NCBI GenBank assembly: GCA_031772625.1
Contig: CM062818.1
Coordinates: 1,682,802,167 to 1,682,866,166, forward strand
Length of the DNA: 64,000 nucleotides
Direction: 5' to 3'
From: Pinus tabuliformis
Lineage: Eukaryota > Streptophyta > Pinopsida > Pinales > Pinaceae
Part shown: piece by piece, positions 10,823 to 20,009 of the stretch
Layout: every line of letters starts with the position of its first letter
How positions within the stretch are numbered: position 1 is the stretch's first letter
Position numbers and translations under genes: made by a program
Notes under the pieces: generated by a model
The model's input: only the letters and a program-made list of their open reading frames with translations
Told to the model about the DNA's origin: nothing
The model's database searches: none

Positions 10823-11280
10823 ATTAAAATCCTCAGGGCGCATTTTGGCAAAACTATGTAATCCTGATTTTTTGACATTACAAAGCATTAATTTACAAAA
10901 AGAAATGTGCAAGTTGTAAGTTGTTGTTGTTGTTGTTTTTCTTTTTTTTTCAATAAGCAAAAAACCAACAGATTTTCTATTAGTAAAATGATGTTTCTAG
11001 ATACAATATATGCCATGTTCATATCCATTCCTCTTGATAGCTAATACAATTTAAATCTAGGATCAACATAGCATTGTATGTCCTGTAACCATATATCTGA
11101 GGTATACATCTTATCCATTTTGTGACTATGTACATCTAGTCGTAACCTATAAAAATTTAAAATTGTAGCAAAAATTAGTCTATCAGGTAGCCATATATAG
11201 ATGCCTTACATCATATAAGCACATTAAGTTGGTTTTCTTTATATATATTGTGTTAGTAACAAGAATGTAATTATTTGTCA

Positions 11281-11325
11281 ATGTTTCAAATCCCAACAAG
11301 GATCCATCATCAGGACAATTACTGA
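11281..11325 (-). ncRNA. Hammerhead-like motif, copy 1 (helix III weakened)
   Basis: On the minus strand CUGAUGA (11313-11307) is followed by a GGAUCC...GGGAUUU hairpin and GAAAC (11287-11283). Upstream CAGUAAUUGUC can pair with downstream GACAA. Helix III would read ACAU, so its second pair is C-A rather than C-G. Core nucleotides are otherwise intact. Confidence 0.5.
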
Positions 11326-11496
11326 ATGATGATAAAAGAAGAGCTTAGTGAGAGGCAGCTCTTCTTGCTATCTTTATTCTGAAATTTTCGAGTAAAATGG
11401 TCTCATTCCATGTATCCCCTCCGTACAGGGATATAATTTTGGATTTCAGGCATCTGTGTTTCATTTCTTTTAAGTTGAATCTTGGATTACCCACAG

Positions 11497-11556
11497 TAAT
11501 GATCATACTTGTCAACGTTTCAAATCCCAACAGGGATCCATCATCAGGACAATTAA
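11497..11556 (-). ncRNA. Hammerhead ribozyme motif, best-preserved copy
   Basis: Read on the minus strand: UUGUC (11552-11548), CUGAUGA (11547-11541), helix II with the perfect pairing AUCCC-UGUU-GGGAU, GAAA then CGUU (11517-11514), GACAA (11513-11509). GAAACGUU gives a minimal loopless helix III (A-U, C-G) with U at the cleavage position, the compact form reported for hammerheads of Penelope-like elements. The helix I inner stem UUGUC/GACAA is perfect. Predicted self-cleavage lies between 11514 and 11513. One unpaired U follows CUGAUGA, and U is a weaker residue at the cleavage site than C, so activity is uncertain. Such short-helix-III forms usually work as dimers, and the copies here are tandem. 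Confidence 0.62.
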
Positions 11557-11999
11557 AATCCTCAAGGCGCATTTTGGCAAAACTAAGTAACCCTGATTTT
11601 CTGACATTACAAAGCATTAATTTACAAAAAGAAAGTTGCAAGTTGTAAGTCGTTTTTTTTGTTTTTCAATGAGAAAAAAACCAACATATTTTATTAGTAA
11701 AATGATGTTTATAGACACAATATATGCCATGTTCTTATCCATTCCTCTTGATAGCTAATACATTTAAATCTATGATCAACATAGCATTCTATGTCCTGTA
11801 ACCATATATCTGAGATATACATCTTATCCATTTTGTGACTATGTACATCTAGTCGTAACCTATAAAAATTTAAAATTGTAGCAAAAATTAGTCTATCAGG
11901 TAGCCATATATAGATGCCTTACATCATATAAGCACATTAAGTTGGTTTTCTTCATATATATTGTGTTAGTAACAAGAATGTAATTATTTGTTAATGTTT

Positions 12000-12040
12000 C
12001 AAATCCCAATAGGGATCCATCATCAGGACAATCACTGAAT
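12000..12040 (-). ncRNA. Hammerhead-like motif, copy 3
   Basis: CUGAUGA (12026-12020), helix II AUCCC-UAUU-GGGAU and GAAAC are intact on the minus strand. The helix III/cleavage segment is ACAUUAAC, with a C-A mismatch. The fourth minus copy at 12224-12267 has lost core residues (UUGAUGA, and AGAA in place of GAAA) and is presumably dead. Confidence 0.45.
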
Positions 12041-12267
12041 GATGATAAAAGAAGAGCTTAGTGAGAGGCGGCTCTTCTTGCTATCTTTATTCTGAAATTT
12101 TCAAGTAAAATGGTCTCATTCTGTGTATCCCCTCCATACAGGGATATAATTTTGGATTTTAGGCATCTGTGGTTCCTTTCTTTTAAGTTGAATCTTGGAG
12201 TACCCACAGTAATGATCATACTTGTCAACATTCTAAATCCCAACAGGGATCCATCATCAAGACAATT

Positions 12268-13253
12268 TGTTGAAAATAGCAACAAGAAATGCTAAAAATA
12301 GAAGTGTTAAAAATACACTGCTATAAATAGCATTTCGGGATACATTCCAATTTTAGTTAGTCCTTGAACTAAAATTGAGAATTAAAATTCGAATTTGATC
12401 TTAGCAGATGTTTCTAAAATAATTAATTAATTCATCTTGAGTTAATTAGTTGTAGGAAATCAACCATGAAGTTTATGTGAAGACATGCAACAATTTCTCC
12501 ATTGATTGAGGAAGTTATCCCTTGATTAAGGAGATCAGGAAGAGTTGTACTTTGAGTTGTAATTAGTTAGCTCAATTATTTGAGTTATGTCCAGTTAGAT
12601 TAGTTCCAACAGTTTGTGGAACTAATTGTGAGTTCAGTTAGTTAATGCATGCATGCATATAACTGCTGCACTTCAAATAACTGAATATTCACTCATAAAT
12701 AACTCATGCATGTCAGTTCAGTGAGAGACCCAGTTGATATCAAGTGATGGGACAATGTACTATCAGTTGCAAGAATATTCCATGGAGGATATCTCTTGCA
12801 TGCAGAAGGAATTCATTCCTTGGAGATTGCGTAGTTACTTTTGAGTTTGATGAGACCAATTCACACAGGTGGTAGCATTGGACCCCAAGAGAAACTACGC
12901 AAAGAAATAGGAGGCTTGGAGGGCTGAGGGAAAGCATATGTTGTGTCTATTCAGTCTGTGAGATGTATTGTAGGATTGTACTGAGAGCTGGATAGCTTGT
13001 GAGCTAAAGCTTTGTGTAATCCGAACATATTTCCACTTGTATCATATTACAGAGATCGGGGTTTTTAGCTGAGGCTTTCCCCAGAGTATTCTTCTGTGTT
13101 CATGTGTGATTACTTTCTCATTCTTTGTTATATGTGTTCTATTTGATCTTGCTCATAATCAATTAAGCTTCCGCAAGTTTGTTGTAGAAGTAGATCTAGT
13201 ATTTTGCTTTAGTATATTGCATAATCTGTTGATCTACAATGGGAAATTCTACA
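12268..13253. mobile_element. Solo LTR (986 bp)
   Basis: Starts TGTTGAAAATAG and ends TTCTACA, flanked by a perfect 5-bp TSD 'caatt' (12263-12267 and 13254-13258). The flanking sequences are parts of one hammerhead repeat unit that would be continuous without it. TG...CA ends and a 5-bp TSD fit LTR retrotransposon integration followed by LTR-LTR recombination. No primer-binding site or ORFs are present, and the superfamily is not determined. The orientation is inferred from the TG...CA convention only, so I leave strand open. Confidence 0.82.
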
Positions 13254-13256
13254 CAA

Positions 13257-13320
13257 TTACTGAATGATGATAGAAGAAGAGCTTAGTGAGAGAGCTCTTC
13301 TTCTATCATCATTCAGTAAT
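13257..13320. repeat. Perfect 28-bp inverted repeat at the array centre
   Basis: Arms 13257-13284 and 13293-13320 are exact reverse complements (outer ends 'attactgaatg' and 'cattcagtaat'), separated by 8 bases 'tagtgaga'. This is the head-to-head junction of the hammerhead array: units to the left are in minus orientation, units to the right in plus. Confidence 0.95.
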
Positions 13321-13912
13321 TGTCGTGATGATAGATCCCTGTTGGGATTTGAAACGTTGACAAGTAAGATCATTACTGTGGGTACTCCGAGATTCATCTT
13401 AAAAGAAATGAACCACAGATGCCTAAAATCCAAAATTATATCCCTGTACGGAGGGGATACATGGAATGAGACCATTTTACTCGAAAATTTCAGAATAAAG
13501 ATAGCAAGAAGAGTTGCCTCTCACTAAGCTCTTCTTCTATCATCATTTAGTAATTGTCCTCATGATGGATCCTTGTTGGGATTTGAAACGTTGACAAGTA
13601 TGATCATTACTGTGGGTACTCCGAGATTCAACTTAAAATAAATGAACCACAGATGCTTGAAATCCAAATATATATCCCTGTACGGAGGGGGTACATGGAA
13701 TGAGACCATTTTACTCGAAAATTTCAGAATAAATATAACAAGAAGAGTTGCCTCTCACTAAGCTCTTCTTCTATCATCATTCAGTAATTGTCCTGATGAT
13801 GGATCCTTGTTGGGATTTGAAACATTAACAAGTATGATCATCACTGTGGGTACTCCAAGATTCAACTTAAAAGAAATGAACCACAGATGCCTGAAATCCA
13901 AAATGTAATTAT
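13317..13912 (+). repeat. Hammerhead-bearing repeat, right arm: 234-bp tandem (2.5 copies)
   Basis: Units start at 13317, 13551 and 13785 ('taattgtc...'), an exact 234-bp period; the last is cut at about 13912. They are the plus-strand version of the 234-bp segment seen at 11307-11541. Core status: 13325-13331 reads GUGAUGA (C lost); 13559-13565 reads CUCAUGA (G lost); 13793-13799 keeps CUGAUGA. Two of the three ribozyme cores are therefore mutated at residues considered invariant. The intervening 460-bp segment of the left arm is absent here. Confidence 0.9.
13785..13848 (+). ncRNA. Hammerhead-like motif, right arm copy with intact CUGAUGA
   Basis: CAGUAAUUGUC, CUGAUGA (13793-13799), a GGAUCC...GGGAUUU helix II and GAAAC (13819-13823) are followed by AUUAACAAG. 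Helix III carries a C-A mismatch and the first base of the GACAA strand is A, so one helix I pair is weakened. The distal AUCACUG can still pair with CAGUAAU with one wobble or mismatch. Probably weak or inactive. Confidence 0.4.
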
Positions 13913-14072
13913 TGTTGAAAATAAGAGGATGTTATAGTTTTAACATCCATGCAACCAACATCAAAGATATGACCATGCACGAAATAACAACTTTGGGCCA
14001 ACATATTCACATATCTAATTTTTCATGTTTGTTTTTTAAGAACTACTTCCTTTTATGACATTTTAATATGTT

Positions 14073-14119
<47 letters not shown>

Positions 14120-14539
14120 TTCTTCTCTATGAACAATGTAAACAGATTTGCACATGGTTAATGTTATCTAATTCTTGTATGATGATTTTTTTATATATTG
14201 ATGTTATAGTTTTCTTTTGTTGTATTGGTGTAATAGTTTTCTTTTAAATTAAATTAGAGAAATAATGAACTAGTGTAAATGCATCACTATTTTTTCTTTT
14301 ATATATTATTATTATAATAATGGTGCAATAACTTAATTTCAAACATACTTAAATAATAAAATAATTAGAGCTAACTCAACTATTACAAAGTGGGATAGAG
14401 ATGTAAACACATTTTTATAAAAAGTAATGACTTCATATTTAACACCTATTCCATTTTAGAATGCAGATTTCCATAGTGTATGCAACCTTATTGACTACTA
14501 TTATGTGCCTATATGAGTCCATTATTGGTCGTCTTCACG
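13913..14539. other. AT-rich DNA with an (AT)n microsatellite
   Basis: An (AT)n run spans about 14075-14116. The rest is low-complexity AT-rich sequence with no gene. Confidence 0.8.
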
Positions 14540-15712
14540 TAGCTCATGGGATGTTTGATTTCATCTGAAGCACTATTGGGGTTAAACAGGGTTGTCCACT
14601 ATCCCCTACCCTGTTTGGGATCTATATTGATGAGCTGGAGGCATTTCTACACGAGCATATCTAGAATACTAATGGTTGCCTTCTTCACCAGGTTTTGATA
14701 TCTATTCTACTCTTTGCTGATGATGTGGTCCTCCTCTCCTCATCCCCATAAGGGTTACAAAGGTAGCTGGATGTCTTAGCTCTGTTTTGTGATCATCGAC
14801 AGTTAACGGTCAACCTGGGTAAAACCAAGGTTGTGATCTTCAATTGAGTGAAGAAAACCTTAGATATTCACTTCCTATTCATAGGGGAGGAGATTGAGAT
14901 CACCAACATGTATACTTACTTGGGGGTGCAATTCTCAGGTCCTCGCTTCAGTTTGCGACCAACGCTTCAACCTCAAATAAACAAAGGATATGGATGCTTA
15001 ACCCTTCTCTTCCAAGACATCTCATCCAAGATGAGCTTCATGGACACCTTGATCCATCCAATTGTTCTATATGACTCAGAGATTTGGGGACCGCCTTTAC
15101 TTGAGTTAGATTGGGCTTCAGCTAAGAGAGTCCAGATTCTTTTTCTCTGCCGCATCATTAGATGCAAACTGACAGTACCAGAACACATCATCCTTGCAGA
15201 GTTTGGAGATCAACCCTTTCTGCTTGAGACAATCTTCATATTGGTTTCATTCTTGCATCGTGTCCAGGGCTTTGCAGACTCGATAAAGAGTAGGTATCGA
15301 TATCCTTACTTGGCATATTGCTCTTCTGAGACTATTGCTCGTTCTACTCCCTCAGGCCAGGCCAGATGTTGGTTTATAGGATTTTAAGATCTCTTAGAGT
15401 GAGTGGGAATTCATTTGGATTGTCTACCTCCTTTCTGATATTCCTTAGATGCTCCTGGTCACCTTTTACCTACTAGACATGACCTAAACAAGATCATTAG
15501 GGAGGACAACTACAAGCAGTTCATCCAGGTCACCTAGGTCAATCCTCCGAAGGGTTGCGCCCAAAGATGGCCTTCTACACTGAGAACTTCTTAGAGTTGA
15601 GAGACAGGCTCATTGTTCAACCCCAATATACGTTTCACCACTAGGTGCATGCTCTTTGCATTCCTCTAGGCCAGTTCAAAGTAGGTTCTCATAGACCTCA
15701 GGTAGAGACGGA
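14540..15712 (+). pseudogene. LINE reverse transcriptase, 5'-truncated, first half (interrupted by Gypsy element)
   Basis: A non-LTR retrotransposon RT domain. The frame reads GVKQGCPLSPTLFGIYIDEL at about 14577-14636, then LLFADDVVLL (about 14706-14735, catalytic FADD intact), then a thumb/connection region in one long open stretch (14848-15387, starting MKKTLDIHFLF; contains TYLGVQFSGP). In-frame stops before and after show it is dead. A downstream segment (about 15560-15707, PKMAFYTENFLELRDRL) is also found in the minus-strand copy at 27250-27402. Coding resumes at 21486 after the Gypsy insertion. The clade is not L1; beyond that I cannot place it. Confidence 0.8.
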
Positions 15713-15801
15713 TGATCCAAATTGGATCCTAGAACACTCTCTACGTTTTCATGAACTCTTTAAAAATCATGCCAAAGTTTCAAAGTCTTATAACGATCAA
15801 A
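15713..15801 (+). repeat. Remnant of Gypsy 5' LTR (89 bp)
   Basis: Identical to the first 89 bases of the 3' LTR at 20010 except for two substitutions. The sequence after it (from 15802) is not found in the 3' LTR. Confidence 0.75.
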
Positions 15802-17765
15802 AATTCCAAAGATTGCTTCCTGTGTGTCAAAAAGGTGGCAGAAAGTCATTTTTTGCTTGTTTTTTGACCTTCTGGAGGCTCAAAACTTGATGAAATTTCT
15901 TGGCAATTGCTGAGCAAGTGTATCTTTACATGAAAAATCCAAAAATGCTGAGTTTTTCCAAAAAGGAGTTGCCCAACGAAAAGGTCGCGTGCGGCGCGCG
16001 ACCCGTTGGTGGAGAAAACCTGTGTTTGGCACAAAAAATTCACAAATGAACAAAAATGCTCAAAATTTTTAGAATTTTGTGCTGGAGTTAAGTCATTTAG
16101 TATCATGCTCCTTCAAGGAAGCATCAGCCACGATGTGGAGGGGATCGAGCATTTTCCTTCGTTTTAGTGCTTTGGCCAACTGCCCATGGATCACCTTCAT
16201 TTTCGCCTTGCATACGTGCATTCAGGCCCAATAGTGGTTTTTCATGTTCCGGAGCAGGTCCTTATCTTTGTTGGCCTTGGCCAGCAGCCTCTCCAAATGA
16301 AGCATTGACCCAGAGAAGCATAGCCTCTCGCTCAAATGACCTGTTGTTTTCACTGTTTGAAATGCTGCTTCAAGGGGACAAATAACACAAGGGAGATGTT
16401 AGGGAAGGGAGACTTTTAAGGGGAATTAGGGAAAATACATGAAAAAGGGAATTAAGGGAAGGAATCATGACATATACAACATCATACCATTATAATTTGC
16501 AAGGGTTTTATGGGAAGTAAGGTTTAAGGTTATATTATTGGATTTTAGGGATATGGGTAGGGTGTTTGGGCCTTTGATATTTTTTGGTAGGGAAATTAGG
16601 TAAAAATGATAAGGGAGATGATTCGGATGTGGGGGAAAGAATAGGAGTGAAAGGGATGACCTTGAGAGCAGCAAAACAAAACCCTATCTCTACTTGCACT
16701 TTGACATTTTTTAAGCAAATATACATGAACTTCTCATTTCAACTTGATGGCATTAAAACACATTTCCATGCTTTTCAAGCTTTGGCAAACAATGTATTTT
16801 AATGATGGGAGGCCTACCTGCAACCTTGAAGCAATCTGGGGTTGTTTCGCAGTTTACAGGCGAATTTTGGTGGAAGAATTCCCAACAGGTCGCGCGCAAG
16901 GCTGAACGGGTCGCGCGAGCCCAACGGGTCGCGCCTGTGTTGTTTTTGAACTGCGATGGGCACCCTGACGGGTCGCGCTCACCCAACAGGTCGCGCGCAA
17001 GGCTCAACGGGTCGCGCGCGGGTACTCAATGAAATTTCGCCCAATTCCTCTTCAATCACTCTTCACTATTACTTTGAGGCACAATGAAGACTAAAGGGAG
17101 GGAGAGAGGAGCTTTATGGGTTTTGATTTAAATTAATTCCTTTCAAACCCTCTTTCAAATTTTTTTGTCATGACACTTTTTCAAAATTTGAAAACTGTTG
17201 ATTTTATGGTTTCCTTTTGTCTTGAAATTGGTTGAACTGATGTTTTTCTTGAAAAATTTTGCAGGGATAGCTTCTGAAGAATCTTGGCAAAGGGGACCAG
17301 GGCTGCATGTTGGCTTTCAAAGAATTTTGAATTTTTACAATTTTTTACAAAAATTTTGAGAAAATGACATTGGGCTTTAAAAATAGGGTTTTTAAATCCA
17401 AGGTAATATTTAGCTGTACAAGATGAAATCTTTTGAAGAAACACTTTGATAGTCATCCCTCTGGCCTGCTGAGCACTTATTGACTTTTGAAGACCTGACC
17501 TTAGAGACAAATTGGACCCAAACCCTAGACCTAGGACTTTTGACCTCAAGACAAGACAAGTAACCTTAAAAGAGTTTATTGACTGAAACAACTTGATCCA
17601 GCAGTGCCAAGAGGGGAATAAAGACACCAACTCCTCCATCAGGGTTATGGCATGCCTAATGGAATGCAATGAGATAACACTGATGAAACACCTACTTATG
17701 CAAATGCAAAGAGCTTTGATCATTGATGGAGGGCTACTAGACCGACTCTAACAAAGCAGACTCTA
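15802..17765. other. Leader or replacement sequence of the Gypsy element, with GC-rich repeat
   Basis: No gag or protease is recognisable. Two islands carry repeated GC-rich phrases, 'aacgggtcgcgcg' and variants. One is single (15984-16008); the other has five to six copies (16886-17030) alternating with 'cccaacaggtcgcgcgcaag'. These stand out from AT-rich surroundings and are dense in CpG. ORFs at 16167-16385 and 16802-17032 are unrecognised, and the latter exists only because of the repeat. A 180-codon minus-strand ORF (17181-17723) looks like chance. Confidence 0.5.
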
Positions 17766-19964
17766 GATGTTTTGAAAAAAGAAAATCTTTATGTTAAGCT
17801 ATCAAAATGTGAATTTGGCAAAACATATTTGAATTATTTGGGTCATATTGTAGGGAGTGGTGAATTGAAGATAGATCCCTCTAAGGTTGCAGTCATTGTA
17901 AACTGGCCTAAACCCAAATCTGCTAGAGAAGTTAGAAGCTTCCTAGGAGCAACACAGTATTGGAGAAAGTTTATTTCTAACTTTTCCTTGATTGCAGCTC
18001 CCTTACATGCTTTAACAGGATTGAACAAGGTGTTTCAGTGGGGAGGAAAATAGCAGAAATCCTTCGACACCTTAAAAGAAAAGATTAGTACAACACCAGT
18101 ACTAGCACTGCTCGATCTTCAAGACCCTTTGAAATTGAAACAAATGCCAGTGACTATGCCATGGGAGCGGTGTTGATGCAGCACGGTAAACCCATATGTT
18201 ATCATTATGAGACGTTTAAATTTTGCAGTAGTTAATTATCCCACATATGATAAAGAATTGTATGCATTAGTACAGAGTGTGAAAAAGTGGAAACATTACT
18301 TAATGGGCAAAGAGACAGTTATACATATTGATCATCAACCACTTCAATATTTACACTCACAAACTAAGTTGCAGCAATCAAGACACTATAGGTGGATGGG
18401 TTTTCTACAACAATTTCATCTTTTCATTAGATATAAAAAGGGCATACACAATAAAGTTGCAGATATGTTGTCTAGACCAATCATAAATGCATCTACTATA
18501 CTTAAGCATAATTTAGTATTGCATGAAAGCTACATTGAACAGTATGCTCAAGATATAGATTTTAAATATGTGTATGCAATTTTAAGTCATGGCAAACAAG
18601 TAGAAGAATTGGATTATCATGTTAAGGACCGACTCTTGTATCATTTTGGAAAGTTATGCATTCCTCAAGCCGAAAGAGTAAAGATAATTCGAGAAGCACA
18701 CACTTCTCTAATATCGGGTCACTTTGGTGTAAGTAAAACAGTTGCACAGCTGCAAAGATTTTGTTATTGGCCAAAAATGAATGAAACAATTTCTAGATAT
18801 GTAAGAGGGTGTACCATGTGTGCTAAAAGCAAGCCCAGCAACAGAAAACTAGGCTTGTACACTCCACTACCAGTTCCTTCTCATCCTTGGGAAAATGTTT
18901 CCATGGACTTTGTTGGAGGACTGCCTAAATCTAGAAAAGGTCATGACTATTTATATGTTGTTGTGGATAGGTTCAACAAAATGTGTATTTTAATACCTTG
19001 TAACAAACAGATCTGAACAAACAACAAAGTTGTTCTTTCAGCGTGTATGGGTTCATTTTGGATTACCCACTTCCATTGTATCTGATCGAGATTCTCAATT
19101 TGTTGGGAAATTTTGGTCAAGTCTGTGAGAATTGATGGACACCAGACTGAAGAAGAGCACAACTTTTCATCCACAAGCAGATGGCCAAACAAAAGTGGTC
19201 AACAGGGCAGTGATCCAGTTGCTCAGAGGCTATTGCAGCAAGCATCCCAAGCTTTGGGATGAACATTTATGTTATGTGCAACATGATTACAACCATGCTA
19301 AACATTCTTCTACACAGAGATCTCCTTTTGAGACCTGTTTTGGTTTCACACCAAGGTCTCCCTTGGATTTGTCTTTGGTAAAGACATAGCGGTTGATGGA
19401 CACAGTGATGTGGACAAGGCAACCAAGTTCATTGAACAAATCCAAGAGATTCACCAGGCAGTACAGGAACAGCTGGAAAAGAGCCAAGCCAAGTACAAGG
19501 CAAGGCATGATAAGCATCATATTGAGCATAGTTTCCAAGTTGGTGATCAAGTCTGTCTGTATATTAGCAAAGATAGAGTGCAAGGTGAAGGTAAGAAGCT
19601 GAAACCAATAAGGTATGGACCTTTCAAGATACTTGAGAAAATTAGTGAGAATGCTTTTCACCTTGATTTGCCAGCTTACATGCACATCTATTCAGTAGTT
19701 AATGCAAAAAGCTTGAGACTATTTGAACCTTCATTGATTGAAGATCCTGAAGAGCAGAGTCAATTGCCTTCTATTGATGATCTGTTGCTTGAATATCTCA
19801 ATGAATTGTGGGAGGACACAGTTCTGGACAGGAAGGTGAGAACTACGCGCAGAGGGGATGTTGAGTACCTCAGGGTTGGACTCAAAGGTTCAAAACCAAG
19901 CAATGCAAAATGGATAGAAATTGGGCAAGCGAGGAATCTATATCCTCACTTGATTGATGCTTAA
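17766..19964 (+). pseudogene. Gypsy pol: RT C-terminus, RNase H, integrase, chromodomain-like tail
   Basis: The sequence starts inside the RT (LKKENLYVKLSKCEFG), after the catalytic YVDD region, which is absent. It continues with the connection (LGHIVGSGELKIDPSKV), RNase H (YPTYDKELYALVQSVKKWKHY; IHIDHQPLQYL) and the integrase zinc finger (H and H in HTSLISGHFG, then CTMC at about 18818). The core has SMDFVGGLPK and VSDRDSQF, but HPQADGQTK replaces the catalytic Glu of the usual DGQTE with Lys. The C-terminal ORF (19410-19964) ends in a chromodomain-like segment (EDTVLDRKVRTTRRGDVEYL). Stops or frameshifts occur near 18051, 18120, 19014, 19120 and 19388. Non-functional; 5' two thirds deleted. 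Confidence 0.88.
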
Positions 19965-20009
19965 AAACCAACTTTTGGTGGTCCAAAAGCTTTTTCAGTG
20001 GGAAGGTCG

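Larger units (their letters stand above)
10823..12267 (-). repeat. Hammerhead-bearing repeat, left arm: two units of about 720 bp (minus orientation)
   Basis: Two head-to-tail units (about 10823-11551 and 11552-12267) match almost base for base. Each comprises an approximately 460-480-bp segment and, on the minus strand, a 234-bp segment bracketed by two hammerhead-like cores (core positions 11307 and 11541; 12020 and 12254; spacing 234 in both units). The minus-strand frame over the 234-bp segment encodes a peptide beginning SLLGFETLTSMI in both units, but its conservation is explained by the RNA motif and recent duplication. The arrangement resembles the tandem pseudo-LTRs of Penelope-like elements, or a retrozyme-like non-autonomous element. 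No reverse transcriptase of that type is in the window. Confidence 0.75.

Noticed and set aside
11345-11641. Conserved protein SLLGFETLTSMIITVG... found several times
   Set aside because: All copies coincide with the 234-bp hammerhead repeat; sequence conservation follows the RNA motif and recent duplication, and the frame is not part of a longer coding region.
16802-17032. ORF rich in Arg/Ala (ARKAERVARAQRVAP)
   Set aside because: Produced by the 'gggtcgcgcg' repeat; no start context or homology.
17181-17723. 180-codon minus-strand ORF
   Set aside because: No domain resemblance and a composition typical of antisense of AT-rich leader sequence; it ends just before Gypsy pol on the opposite strand.
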